This document shows, one piece after another, positions 24,206 to 33,637 of a stretch of 64,000 bases of DNA. Origin of the DNA: Mycolicibacterium sp. GF69 (GTDB taxonomy: Bacteria > Actinomycetota > Actinomycetes > Mycobacteriales > Mycobacteriaceae); contig NZ_QMEW01000017.1 of the NCBI RefSeq assembly GCF_003284965.1, positions 1 to 64,000 of the forward strand, written 5' to 3'. A program made the translations under genes and the position numbers. A model generated the notes under the pieces. It made no database searches, was not told the DNA's origin, and was given only the letters and a program-made list of their open reading frames with translations. The stretch's first letter is position 1. Each line of letters opens with the position of its first letter.

Positions 24206-26026
24206 ATGAGCGCGATCGAGGACTACGCGCTGATCGGAGACCTGCAGACCGCAGCGCTCGTCGGCCGCGACGGCGCCCTCGACTGGCTGTGCCTGCCCGA
24301 CTTCGACTCACCGGCCTGCTTCGCGGCACTACTCGGCGGCGAGGATGCCGGGACGTGGCGGGTGGCGCCCCGCGATGCCGGGCCGGCAACCCGGCGGCAC
24401 TACCGTGACGACTCGCTCGTACTCGAGACCGAATGGGACACCGAGCACGGCAGCGTCCGGCTCATCGACTTCATGCCGCCGCGCGGTACTGCCGCCGATG
24501 TGGTCCGCATCGTCGAAGGTGTCAGCGGAACGGTCCCGATGGCGTTCACGCTGCGCCTGCGGTTCGACTACGGCCACGTCGTGCCCTGGGTCCGCCGCCG
24601 CGACAACGGTTTGTCGGCCATCGCCGGTCCGGATGCGGTTTGGCTGCGCACGCCGGTCGCCACGAAAGGACGAGAGCTGACGACGGTCGCCGACTTCACC
24701 GTCGCGCAAGGCCAACGCATTCCGTTCGTGTTCACCCATCAGCTCTCACATCTGCCGCCACCCCAACCGGTCGACGCCGAGCGGGCGCTGGACCAAACCG
24801 AACGCTGGTGGAGCGACTGGATGGCCCAGTGCCGCTACCGCGGCCGCTGGCAGCAAGAGGTGCGCCGTGCCCTGCTGCTGCTCAAAGCGCTCACCTACGC
24901 GCCCACCGGCGGCATCCTGGCCGCGGCGACGACCTCGCTGCCCGAGCAGATCGGCGGCCCCCGCAATTGGGACTACCGCTACTGCTGGCTTCGGGATGCC
25001 ACGTTCACGCTGCAGGCGCTGCTGGGCACCGGCTTCGTCGACGAAGCGCGGGCCTGGCGCGAATGGTTGGTGCGCGCGGTCGCGGGCGATCCCGCCGACC
25101 TGCAGATCATGTACGGCGTCGACGGGCGGCGACGACTGCCCGAATTCGAGCTGCCGTGGCTGGCTGGCTACGCGAACTCGAGCCCGGTACGAGTGGGCAA
25201 CGCAGCCGCTTCCCAACTACAGCTCGACGTTTGGGGGGAAGTGCTCGACGGCCTTCATCTGGCCCGCGACTCCGGTCTGCCGACTGACGACACCGCCTGG
25301 GACGTCCAGCGTGCCCTGCTCGACTTCCTGGAGGGGAACTGGACGCAGGAAGACTGCAGTCTCTGGGAGATCCGCGGTCCGGCACGTCATTTCGTGCACT
25401 CCAAGGTCATGGCATGGGCGGGAGTGGACCGGGCGGTGCGCACGGTGCAGCATCATCACCTGCCCGGCCCGCTGCGCCGATGGCAGGCCCTGCGCGCCAA
25501 GATCCACGACGACGTCTGCACCCGCGGCTACAACGCCGAGCGCGGATCGTTCACACAGTCGTACGGTTCCGACCACCTCGACGCGGCGCTGCTGCTGCTC
25601 CCCCGCGTCGGCTTCCTGCCGTACGACGATCCGCGCATCGTCGGCACCATCGAGGCGGTACGGGATGAGCTCAGTTGCGACGGGCTGCTGTTGCGGTACC
25701 ACCCTGAGAAGAGCGACGACGGCCTCCCCGGTGGCGAGGGCGTATTCCTCGCATGCAGCTTCTGGCTCGTCGATGCGCTCTGCGGCATCGGGCGCACCGA
25801 CGAAGCCACCGAGCTCTACGGACGGCTGCTACGGCTGCGCAACGACGTCGGAATGCTCAGCGAGGAATACGACTTGAAAGCCCAGCGGCAGCTCGGCAAC
25901 ACGCCTCAGGCGTTCAGTCTCGTCGGATTGATCAACAGCGCCCGTCAACTCAGCGGTCATCACACGACCACCTCCGCACGTGGCGGTCAGCAGCATCTTT
26001 ACCCCGACGGACCAGCCGAGGACTGA
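24206..26026 (+). CDS. glycoside hydrolase family 15 protein
   Basis: A 606-residue GH15 (glucoamylase/trehalase-like) enzyme with an (alpha/alpha)6 barrel. Seen: the N-terminal block IEDYALIGDLQTAALVGRDG, PRNWDYRYCWLRDATFTLQAL, a typical GH15 subsite motif, WEIRGPARHFVHSKVMAW with a catalytic Glu, and the C-terminal EEYDLKAQRQLGNTPQAFS carrying the second acid. Mycobacterial GH15 proteins include a trehalase, so trehalose or an alpha-glucan are the likely substrates. No signal peptide, so it acts in the cytoplasm. It follows the dehydrogenase by one base, implying one operon. Confidence 0.92.
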   Translation: MSAIEDYALIGDLQTAALVGRDGALDWLCLPDFDSPACFAALLGGEDAGTWRVAPRDAGPATRRHYRDDSLVLETEWDTEHGSVRLIDFMPPRGTAADVVRIVEGVSGTVPMAFTLRLRFDYGHVVPWVRRRDNGLSAIAGPDAVWLRTPVATKGRELTTVADFTVAQGQRIPFVFTHQLSHLPPPQPVDAERALDQTERWWSDWMAQCRYRGRWQQEVRRALLLLKALTYAPTGGILAAATTSLPEQIGGPRNWDYRYCWLRDATFTLQALLGTGFVDEARAWREWLVRAVAGDPADLQIMYGVDGRRRLPEFELPWLAGYANSSPVRVGNAAASQLQLDVWGEVLDGLHLARDSGLPTDDTAWDVQRALLDFLEGNWTQEDCSLWEIRGPARHFVHSKVMAWAGVDRAVRTVQHHHLPGPLRRWQALRAKIHDDVCTRGYNAERGSFTQSYGSDHLDAALLLLPRVGFLPYDDPRIVGTIEAVRDELSCDGLLLRYHPEKSDDGLPGGEGVFLACSFWLVDALCGIGRTDEATELYGRLLRLRNDVGMLSEEYDLKAQRQLGNTPQAFSLVGLINSARQLSGHHTTTSARGGQQHLYPDGPAED

Positions 26027-26201
26027 TCAGCAATGGAACATCTCGATGCCTTCGGTCGCCCCGGCCACCCGCGCCCTTCCCGAGCGTCCCGTTTGGCGAA
26101 GTCTTATTTAATTCCCAGGGCGCAATCGTTGCTGATGAGCAATCAAAGGCGTAGGACGGAGACAGCGGCCTATGCACGGATCGATCCGAAGAGGAGAAAC
26201 C
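26027..26201. other. non-coding gap before the TPP enzyme
   Basis: This 175-base stretch has an AT-rich patch (CTTATTTAATTC near 26103-26114) that could hold a promoter and a strong ribosome site AGAGGAGAAAC just before ATG 26202. A GCAATC/GATGAGCAATC repeat lies between them. No gene or clear terminator is seen, so the TPP gene may have its own promoter. Confidence 0.4.
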
Positions 26202-27995
26202 ATGCCTGATCAGACCGTCGCCGACTTCCTGCTCGACCGGCTGCGCGCCTGGGGCGTGCGCCACGTGTTCGCCTACCCCGGTGACGGGATCAACGCGATC
26301 CTGGCCGCCTGGGAACGCGCCGACGACAACCCCCAGTTCATTCAGTCCCGTCATGAAGAGATGAGCGCCTTCGAAGCCGTCGGCTACGCCAAGTTCAGCG
26401 GGTCGTTCGGCGTGTGCATGGCGACTTCCGGTCCGGGCGCGGTGCATCTTCTCAACGGTCTCTACGACGCCAAGCTCGACCACGTACCGGTGGTGGCGAT
26501 CGTCGGACAAACCAACCGCAGCGCCATGGGCGGCTCATACCAGCAGGAGATCGACCTGCTGAGCCTCTACAAAGACGTCGCCGCCGACTACGTGCAGATG
26601 GTCACCGTGCCCGAGCAGCTGCCGAATGTCCTCGACCGCGCGATCCGCACGGCAGTGGCCCGTCGCGCTCCCACGGCGCTGATCATTCCCGCGGATGTGC
26701 AGGAACTCCCCTACAGCGCGCCGCAACACGCGTTCAAGATGGTGCCCTCCAGTCTCGGCGTCGATTGGCCTGCCGTCGCCCCTGACGATGCGGCGATCGG
26801 GCGGGCCGCCGAAATCCTCAACGCGGGTGAGAAAGTCGCGATGCTGGTCGGCAACGGTGCACGCGGCGCCGAGGCCGAGCTGGCCGACGTCGCCGACCTG
26901 CTCGGCGCCGGGGCGGCCAAAGCGCTGCTGGGCAAGGACGTGCTGTCCGACGAACTGCCATGGGTGACCGGTTCCATCGGCCTGCTGGGCACGCGGCCCA
27001 GCTATGAGCTCATGCGCGACTGCGACACACTGCTCACCGTCGGATCGAGTTTCCCCTATTCCCAGTTCCTTCCAGAGTTCGGCCAGGCCCGCAGCGTTCA
27101 GATCGACATCGACCCAACGTTCATCGGCATGCGCTATCCCTACGACGTCAACCTCGTCGCCGACGCGAAAACCGCGCTGCACGCGCTGATTCCGCAGCTG
27201 AAACGCAAAGCCGACCGATCGTGGCGCGACACGATCGAAAAGAATGTCGCCCGCTGGTGGGAGACCATGGCCAAGGAGGCCGGGGTCAGCACCGACCGGG
27301 TCAATCCGCTGCGGTTGTTCTCCGAGTTCTCCACGCAGTTGCCCGACAACGCGATCGTCACCGCCGATTCGGGGTCCGCCGCCAACTGGTATGCCCGGCA
27401 ACTGCGGTTCCGGCCCGGCATCCGCGGCTCGCTGTCGGGCACGCTTGCGACGATGGGCCCCGGCGTTCCCTACGCGATCGGCGCCAAGTTCGCCCACCCC
27501 GACCGGCCCGTCATCGCGTTCGTCGGTGACGGCGCCATGCAGATGAACGGGATGGCCGAGCTCATCACCATCAAGCACTACCACCAGCAGTGGTCCGACC
27601 AGCGCCTGATCGTTGCGGTTTTGCACAACAACGACCTCAACCAGGTGACCTGGGAGATGCGCGCCATGAACGGGTCACCGAAATTCGCTGCGTCCCAGAC
27701 ACTTCCAGACGTGGATTTCGCCGGCTTCGCGGCCGGCCTCGGGCTGGCCGCGCACACCGTTCGTGACCCCGACGAACTGGCCGGCGCGTGGCGTGCTGCA
27801 TTGTCGGCCGACCGGCCCACTGTGCTTGACGTGCACACCGACCCGAACATGCCGCCAATTCCGCCGCACGCCACGTTCGAACAGGCCAAGGCGACGGCGA
27901 CCGCGGTGCTCAAGGGCGACGAGGACAGCCGGGGCTTTATCAAAGAGGGTCTCAAGACCAAGATGCAAGAGTTCTTACCGCACTCACGCTCATGA
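26202..27995 (+). CDS. thiamine-pyrophosphate enzyme, pyruvate oxidase/acetolactate synthase-like
   Basis: A 597-residue three-domain ThDP enzyme. Seen: HVFAYPGDGINAIL with the following RHEEMSAFEAVGYAKFSG that supplies the catalytic Glu, GPGAVHLLNGLYDAKLDHVP, a central FAD/transhydrogenase-like domain (VAMLVGNGARGAE), and the ThDP motif GDGAMQMNGMAE through HNNDLN. Closest general type is pyruvate oxidase (PoxB-like), which decarboxylates a 2-oxoacid. ATG 26202 is set by the ribosome site AGAGGAGAAAC. It overlaps the enolase-superfamily gene by ATGA. Confidence 0.9.
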   Translation: MPDQTVADFLLDRLRAWGVRHVFAYPGDGINAILAAWERADDNPQFIQSRHEEMSAFEAVGYAKFSGSFGVCMATSGPGAVHLLNGLYDAKLDHVPVVAIVGQTNRSAMGGSYQQEIDLLSLYKDVAADYVQMVTVPEQLPNVLDRAIRTAVARRAPTALIIPADVQELPYSAPQHAFKMVPSSLGVDWPAVAPDDAAIGRAAEILNAGEKVAMLVGNGARGAEAELADVADLLGAGAAKALLGKDVLSDELPWVTGSIGLLGTRPSYELMRDCDTLLTVGSSFPYSQFLPEFGQARSVQIDIDPTFIGMRYPYDVNLVADAKTALHALIPQLKRKADRSWRDTIEKNVARWWETMAKEAGVSTDRVNPLRLFSEFSTQLPDNAIVTADSGSAANWYARQLRFRPGIRGSLSGTLATMGPGVPYAIGAKFAHPDRPVIAFVGDGAMQMNGMAELITIKHYHQQWSDQRLIVAVLHNNDLNQVTWEMRAMNGSPKFAASQTLPDVDFAGFAAGLGLAAHTVRDPDELAGAWRAALSADRPTVLDVHTDPNMPPIPPHATFEQAKATATAVLKGDEDSRGFIKEGLKTKMQEFLPHSRS

Positions 27996-29125
27996 GCACC
28001 GGCACCGATCAAGCCGTGTGCGCCGGGGCCCCGACCGTGCCGGTCACCGGACTGCACGCGGCTGCCTACACCATTCCGACCGAAGGTCCGGAGGCCGACG
28101 GGACACTGGCCTGGGACCACACCACCCTGCTCATCGCACGCGTCGAGTCCGACCGGGTCTCCGGAATGGGGTGGACGTACGGGCATCCGGCCTGCGTCGA
28201 CGTCATCACCGACGACCTCGCCACCCACGTCGTCGGCCGCGACGCCCTCGACGTCGCCGCGGCCTTCGACGCCATGACCAAGGCGGTGCGCAACACCGGA
28301 CGCAGCGGCATCGCGGGGCAGGCGCTCTCCGCGGTCGACGTCGCGCTGTGGGATCTCAAGGCCAGGCTTCTCGGCGTGCCACTGCACCGCCTGCTCGGCG
28401 CCGTCCGTGACACGGTTCCGGTTTACGGCAGTGGCGGATTCACCACCTATGACGATTATCAGTTGCGCGACCAACTGATGGGCTGGGTGCACGATCTCGG
28501 TACTGCGCGCGTCAAGATCAAGATCGGACAGTCGTGGGGCACGTGCACCGCACGGGATGTGTCGCGGATGCGCCAGGCCCGCGCGGTGATCGGCGACGAC
28601 GCCGAACTGTTTGTCGATGCGAACGGCGCCTACACCGCCAAACAGGCTGTCCGCTTGATGTCCGCGGTCGCCGAATTGGACGTCACCTGGCTGGAAGAAC
28701 CGGTCTCCTCCGATGACCTCGCGGGGCTGCGAGCGGTGCGCGACGCGGTCAGTGCCGACGTCGCCGCAGGCGAATACGGCTATCGGCTGGCCGATTTCAC
28801 CGCGCTGTGTTCCGCGGTCGACTGTCTGCAGGCAGATGCGTCGCGGTGTGGCGGGATCACCGAATGGCAGCGGGTGGCCGCCCTGGCCGCAGCACACCAC
28901 CTCGAGGTCTCCGGCCACTGTGCACCCTGGTTGCACGCAGCGGTCGGCGCGGCGACGCCCAACCTGCGGCACCTCGAGTGGTTCCACGATCACGCCCGCA
29001 TCGAGACCCGCTACTTCGAGGGCGCGACTCCGCCCGTCGGCGGTGTGCTCCGACCCGATCCCACCAGCCCCGGTCATGGTCTCGCCGCGCGCAGCACCGA
29101 TCTCGAACCCTACCGCGTCCGTTGA
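27992..29125 (+). CDS. mandelate racemase/muconate lactonizing enzyme-like protein
   Basis: Enolase-superfamily enzyme of 377 residues that abstracts a proton alpha to a carboxylate. Seen: capping domain, VKIKIGQSW (KxK base), metal ligands in FVDANGAY, WLEEPVSSDD and GEYGYRL, then LQADASRCGGITEW and VSGHCAPWLHA with a possible His acid. Sugar-acid dehydratases share this pattern, so dehydration of an aldonate to a 2-keto-3-deoxy acid is a sensible guess beside the sugar dehydrogenase and the 2-oxoacid-using ThDP enzyme. ATGA overlap with the upstream gene shows coupling. Confidence 0.88.
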   Translation: MSTGTDQAVCAGAPTVPVTGLHAAAYTIPTEGPEADGTLAWDHTTLLIARVESDRVSGMGWTYGHPACVDVITDDLATHVVGRDALDVAAAFDAMTKAVRNTGRSGIAGQALSAVDVALWDLKARLLGVPLHRLLGAVRDTVPVYGSGGFTTYDDYQLRDQLMGWVHDLGTARVKIKIGQSWGTCTARDVSRMRQARAVIGDDAELFVDANGAYTAKQAVRLMSAVAELDVTWLEEPVSSDDLAGLRAVRDAVSADVAAGEYGYRLADFTALCSAVDCLQADASRCGGITEWQRVAALAAAHHLEVSGHCAPWLHAAVGAATPNLRHLEWFHDHARIETRYFEGATPPVGGVLRPDPTSPGHGLAARSTDLEPYRVR

Positions 29126-29144
29126 CACCGAAGGACTTTCGATC

Positions 29145-32042
29145 ATGAGCACTCACCAGCCGCTGCTCTACGACAAACTCACCGTCGAGCTCGAGCGCCA
29201 CATCGCAGGGGAGGTTCGATTCGATCCCGGCTCCCGCGCCGCCTACTCCACCGATGCCTCGAACTATCGCCAGGTACCCATCGGCGTTGTCACACCCCAG
29301 ACGCCCGACGATGCGGTCGCGGCCGTCGCGGTCTGCCGTGACAACGACGTCCCCGTGCTCTCCCGCGGCGGGGGCACCAGTCTCGCCGGACAATGCTGCA
29401 ACGCCGCCGTGGTGCTCGATTGGAGCAAGTACTGCACCCGTGTGCATGCCGTCGACACCGACAACGGCACGGCCGTCGTCGAACCGGGTATCAAACTCGA
29501 CGCGCTCAACGACCACCTTGCCGCTTCCGGCTGGATGGTCGGGCCCAAACCCTCCACCCATGTCAGCTGCACGATCGGCGGAATGATCGGCAACAACTCC
29601 TGCGGCTCCACCGCGCAGGCCTACGGCAAAATGGTCGATTCGGTTCGCGCCCTGGAGATCTTGACATACGACGGCATGCACCGCTGGGTGGGCGACGCGG
29701 ACGACGCGGCGGTCGAACAGGTCGTCACCGCGGGCGGTCGTGCCGGCGAACTCTACGGCGGGCTGCGGTCGATCATCTCCGAATACGCCGACGACATCAG
29801 GTCGCGCTACCCACGCATCCCGCGCCGGGTATCGGGTTACAACCTCGACAGCTTGTTGCCCGAGAACGGGTTTCACCTCGCCAAGGCTCTGGTCGGCAGC
29901 GAGAGCACGCTGATCACCGTGACGCGCGCGGAGATCGACCTCGTCCGCCGGCCCGCGGCAAGTGCACTGGTGCTGTTCGGGTTCGACGACATCGCGGCCG
30001 CGGCGGACGCCGTGCCGGCCGTCTTGGAGCACGAGCCGGCCGCCTTGGAGGGGTTGGATCATCGGCTTGTCGAACTCGAGCATTCCCGGCGGCTGGCCGA
30101 GCAGGCGTTGCACCAACTCCCCCGCGGCCACGGCTGGCTCATGGTGCAGATGGACGGGCACGACCAGGATGACGCCGACCACCGCGCCAAGGCCCTGATC
30201 GAGGCGCTGCAGAAAGTGGCGGACTGCGACGCCGCCGTGCTCGACGACCCGGTGCGCAAGAAGCAGGTGTGGGCCGCCCGCGAGGCAGGCCTGGGCGCGA
30301 CGGCCTATCCACCGGTGGGCCCGGAGACGCACGAGGGCTGGGAGGATGCGGCGGTCCCACCGCAACGGCTGGGCGACTACCTGCGTGACTTCCGCGCCTT
30401 GCTGGACCGCTACGACTACGGAACATCCTCGCTTTACGGGCATTTCGGCCAGGGCTGCGTACACACCCGGATCCCGTTCGACCTGCGCACCTCACAAGGG
30501 ATCGCCACCTACCGGCGGTTCGCCCACGACGCTGCGCGCCTCGTCGTCGACTACGGCGGATCGCTCTCCGGTGAGCACGGCGACGGGCAGTCGCGCGGTG
30601 AACTGCTGCCGATCATGTTCGGGCAGCGCGTCGTTGACGCGTTCGAGAAGACCAAGGCACTGTTCGACCCCGGCAACCACATGAACCCGGGAAAGATCGT
30701 CCACCCGTACCGCCTCGACGAGAACCTGCGCTTCGGCACCGGCTACCTGCCGATCGAGCCGGCGACCGCTTTCGCCTACGCCGAGGATGGGCACCGCTTC
30801 TCGCATGCCGCCGCGCGCTGCGTCGGTGTCGGGAAGTGCCGCGGCGATGAGTCCGGTGTCATGTGCCCTAGTTATCGCGCCACCGGCGAGGAACACCATT
30901 CGACGCGCGGCCGGGCCCGGCTGCTCTTCGAGATGCTGCAAGGAGATGTCATCACCGACGGCTGGGCGTCGACCGAGGTGCGCGACGCCCTCGACCTGTG
31001 CCTGGCATGCAAGGGCTGCCTGAGTGACTGTCCGGTCAACGTCGACATGGCAACGTACAAGGCGGAGTTCCTCTTTCACCACTACCGGCACCGGTTGCGG
31101 CCGATGGCCCACTACTCCATGGGCTGGATACCGCTGTGGGCGCGCATCGCGGCGGTGGCGCCTCGAGCCGTCAACGCCGTGACCCACGCGCCGGGCCTCG
31201 ACGCCGCCGTCAAAGCGGCCGGAGGAGTCGACGCGCACCGCGACCTACCGCGGTTTGCGGCACAGCGTTTCACACGGTGGTGGCGCAACCAGCCGCATCG
31301 GGTCGGAGACCGCGGACCGGTACTGCTGTGGCCGGATACGTTTACCAACAACTTCGATCCGGCCATCGCTCGTGACGCCGTCGAGGTGCTGCAGTCGGGC
31401 GGCTTCACCGTGACCGTCCCCGAGCGGGCACTGTGCTGCGGGCTGACGTGGATCTCGACGGGACAACTCGGAGTCGCGAGAAAGGTTCTGGGCCGGACAC
31501 TGCGGGCGTTGCGTCCGGTACTGCGCGCCGGCACCCCCGTCCTGGTCCTGGAACCCAGTTGCGCCGCAGTGTTCCGCTCAGATGCACCCAATCTGTTGCA
31601 CGGCAACGAGGATGCTCACCGACTCGCGGCGCAGACCTACACGATCGGCGAGCTCCTGCACCGCAAAGCGCCGGACTGGCACCCATCTCGAACCGGGGGC
31701 CGCGCGGTCGTCCAGCCCCACTGTCATCAGCACGCGGTGTTGCACTACACCCACGAAAAGGAACTGCTCGACGACGCCGGCGTCGACGCGCAGATTCTCG
31801 ACGCCGGATGCTGCGGCCTGGCAGGCAATTTCGGCTTCCAACGCGGCCACCACGACGTCTCGGTCGCATGCGCCGAGGACAAACTGCTACCCGCCCTGCG
31901 TGACCTGGATTCGGAAACCGCGGTGCTCGCCGACGGTTTCAGCTGTCGCACACAGATCAGCGATCTGGCCGGCCACTGCACTCCGCGTCACACCGCTTCT
32001 GTTCTCGCCGACGCCGTGCGACCCCGAAAGGAGCAGCAATGA
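29145..32042 (+). CDS. fused FAD-linked oxidase and Fe-S oxidoreductase (YdiJ-like)
   Basis: A 965-residue fusion that would oxidise a 2-hydroxy acid and pass electrons through Fe-S clusters. N-terminal half: FAD-binding PCMH domain with SRGGGTSLAGQC and IGGMIGNNSCGS, then the GlcD-type C domain with YGHFGQGCVHTRI and SGEHGDGQSR. C-terminal half: cysteine sets CVGVGKC, CLACKGCLSDCP, and two CCG-type motifs (ALCCGLTW, GCCGLAGNFG), as in GlpC/GlcF. E. coli YdiJ has the same layout. ATG 29145 follows AAGGAC; the enolase-like gene ends 20 bases upstream. Likely substrates are D-lactate or D-2-hydroxyglutarate type acids. Confidence 0.9.
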   Translation: MSTHQPLLYDKLTVELERHIAGEVRFDPGSRAAYSTDASNYRQVPIGVVTPQTPDDAVAAVAVCRDNDVPVLSRGGGTSLAGQCCNAAVVLDWSKYCTRVHAVDTDNGTAVVEPGIKLDALNDHLAASGWMVGPKPSTHVSCTIGGMIGNNSCGSTAQAYGKMVDSVRALEILTYDGMHRWVGDADDAAVEQVVTAGGRAGELYGGLRSIISEYADDIRSRYPRIPRRVSGYNLDSLLPENGFHLAKALVGSESTLITVTRAEIDLVRRPAASALVLFGFDDIAAAADAVPAVLEHEPAALEGLDHRLVELEHSRRLAEQALHQLPRGHGWLMVQMDGHDQDDADHRAKALIEALQKVADCDAAVLDDPVRKKQVWAAREAGLGATAYPPVGPETHEGWEDAAVPPQRLGDYLRDFRALLDRYDYGTSSLYGHFGQGCVHTRIPFDLRTSQGIATYRRFAHDAARLVVDYGGSLSGEHGDGQSRGELLPIMFGQRVVDAFEKTKALFDPGNHMNPGKIVHPYRLDENLRFGTGYLPIEPATAFAYAEDGHRFSHAAARCVGVGKCRGDESGVMCPSYRATGEEHHSTRGRARLLFEMLQGDVITDGWASTEVRDALDLCLACKGCLSDCPVNVDMATYKAEFLFHHYRHRLRPMAHYSMGWIPLWARIAAVAPRAVNAVTHAPGLDAAVKAAGGVDAHRDLPRFAAQRFTRWWRNQPHRVGDRGPVLLWPDTFTNNFDPAIARDAVEVLQSGGFTVTVPERALCCGLTWISTGQLGVARKVLGRTLRALRPVLRAGTPVLVLEPSCAAVFRSDAPNLLHGNEDAHRLAAQTYTIGELLHRKAPDWHPSRTGGRAVVQPHCHQHAVLHYTHEKELLDDAGVDAQILDAGCCGLAGNFGFQRGHHDVSVACAEDKLLPALRDLDSETAVLADGFSCRTQISDLAGHCTPRHTASVLADAVRPRKEQQ

Positions 32043-32209
32043 CACAAACCCTCGACATGTCCGGCGCAGACCGATCCGTGACCTCGGTATCCGTCGACGA
32101 AGCCGAGCGGCTGCTGATCTCACGCCAACAGCGTCAACACGATCCAGCCTGCGACCGCGGATGGCAGCATCGCGTCGATGCGGTCCATGATGCCGCCGTG
32201 CCCGGGTAG
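32039..32209 (+). pseudogene. 56-codon open frame, likely 5' remnant of a lost operon gene
   Basis: ATG overlaps the stop of the FAD/Fe-S gene (ATGA), following AAAGGAGCAGCA, a good ribosome site. The first 30 or so codons read as protein (MTQTLDMSGADRS..., VDEAERLL), but from 32120 on the frame runs antisense through the 3' end of cdsA and stops at 32209. The simplest reading is that the next gene of the cassette was cut off where it joins the conserved cdsA region. The intact product is not recognised. Confidence 0.55.
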
Positions 32210-32998
32210 CAGTGTGCCCATGTCCTTGATCCCGAGGTCGCGTTTGACCTGTGACTCGACCAGGTCACCGAGCACGCCGGTGATGACCAGCATGAGTCCC
32301 AGCGGCACGCCGACCCACGCGGGTTTCTCCATCAGGAACGTCACCGACAGCACCGCGGCCGTGATGCCGAACAGCAGCGAGCCGCCCAGCCCCTCCCAGG
32401 ACTTCTTCGGGCTGATCGCCGGGGCCAGCAGGTGCTTGCCGAACAGCACGCCGGCGACGTAGCCGCCGATGTCGGCGAACACGACGGTGGCGATCACCGT
32501 GAACACCCGGCCGCCGCCGTGGTCCTGGAAGATCAGCAGCGCGCTGAAGCTGGCGAACAGCGGCACCCACGTCGCCAGCAGCACCGCGGCGGAGATGTCG
32601 CGCAGGTAGTTGACCGGTTGCTGCCGTAGCCCGCGCCCGAGCAGCCGCCAGACCAGGCAGACGACGATCGTTCCGCCGTAGGCGCCGAGCACGCCCTGCG
32701 GGCCGTACGGCCAGCTCAGCCAGATCATCGCCTGCCCGCCCAGCAGCAGCGGAACAGCCGGCAGGTCGTAGCCGGCCTCGCGCAGCCGCCGGATCACCTC
32801 GTGGGTGGCGATCGGGATGAACACCGCCAGCACGGGCAGCCACCCGATCGGCCAGAACAACAGCGTGCCGATCGCCATACCGCCCAGGAGCACGCCGACG
32901 GCGATTGCGGCGGGCAGGTCGCGTCCCGCCCGCGATTTCTTCTTGGGCGGTTCGTCGACCGGCGTCTCTGCCACGGGACCGTTGCGCTGTTCGGTCAC
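32120..32998 (-). CDS. cdsA: phosphatidate cytidylyltransferase
   Basis: Membrane enzyme that makes CDP-diacylglycerol from phosphatidic acid and CTP, the entry to phosphatidylinositol, cardiolipin and phosphatidylethanolamine. At 292 residues it is complete. Seen: a hydrophilic N terminus rich in Lys/Arg, about eight membrane segments, and the signature SQVKRDLGIKDMGTLLPGHG near the C terminus with the metal-binding Lys-Asp. Its start lies at 32998 where it overlaps the frr stop, which supports cotranscription with frr and pyrH. Confidence 0.96.
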   Translation of the reverse strand: MTEQRNGPVAETPVDEPPKKKSRAGRDLPAAIAVGVLLGGMAIGTLLFWPIGWLPVLAVFIPIATHEVIRRLREAGYDLPAVPLLLGGQAMIWLSWPYGPQGVLGAYGGTIVVCLVWRLLGRGLRQQPVNYLRDISAAVLLATWVPLFASFSALLIFQDHGGGRVFTVIATVVFADIGGYVAGVLFGKHLLAPAISPKKSWEGLGGSLLFGITAAVLSVTFLMEKPAWVGVPLGLMLVITGVLGDLVESQVKRDLGIKDMGTLLPGHGGIMDRIDAMLPSAVAGWIVLTLLA

Positions 32999-33555
32999 TA
33001 GACCTCCAGCAGCTCGCCTTCTTTGTGTTTGACGAGTTCGTCGATCTGGCCGGTGTAGGTGGCGGTCGACTTGTCGAGGTCCTTCTCCGCGCGCGCCACC
33101 TCGTCTTCTCCGGCTTCGCCGTCCTTTTTGATGCGGTGCAACTCCTCCATGGCTTTACGGCGGATGTTGCGCACCGACACCTTGGCGTCCTCGCCCTTGG
33201 CCTTCGCCTGTTTGACCAGGTCGCGGCGGCGTTCTTCGGTCAGTTGCGGAATCGCGACCCGGATGACGTTGCCGTCGTTGGTGGGGTTCACGCCGAGGTC
33301 GGAGTTGCGGATCGCATCCTCGATGTTGCGCAGCTGGCCGGCTTCGTAGGGCTTGATCACCACCAGGCGCGCCTCGGGCACGTTGATACTCGACAACTGA
33401 GTGATCGGCGTGGGGGATCCGTAGTAGTCGACGTTGACGCGCGAGAACATCCCGGGGTTGGCACGCCCGGTGCGGATCGACGACAGGTCATCGCGTGCGA
33501 CCGACACCGCCTTTTCCATCTTCTCCTCGGCATCGAAGAGGGTTTCGTCGATCAC
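32998..33555 (-). CDS. frr: ribosome recycling factor
   Basis: Releases ribosomal subunits after termination together with EF-G. The 185-residue product is standard length. Seen: [36 protein letters not shown] (the conserved RTGRA segment and hinge), [16 protein letters not shown] and the C-terminal three-helix bundle. Located between pyrH and cdsA as in other mycobacteria. Confidence 0.97.
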   Translation of the reverse strand: MIDETLFDAEEKMEKAVSVARDDLSSIRTGRANPGMFSRVNVDYYGSPTPITQLSSINVPEARLVVIKPYEAGQLRNIEDAIRNSDLGVNPTNDGNVIRVAIPQLTEERRRDLVKQAKAKGEDAKVSVRNIRRKAMEELHRIKKDGEAGEDEVARAEKDLDKSTATYTGQIDELVKHKEGELLEV

Positions 33556-33637
33556 GGTCCTTCTCCTTCATCTGCGTGCCCGTCCGTCACGGGTCTCCAG
33601 GTGCGCGACTGCGCTGATGCTTTCGCACACGCAGGTG

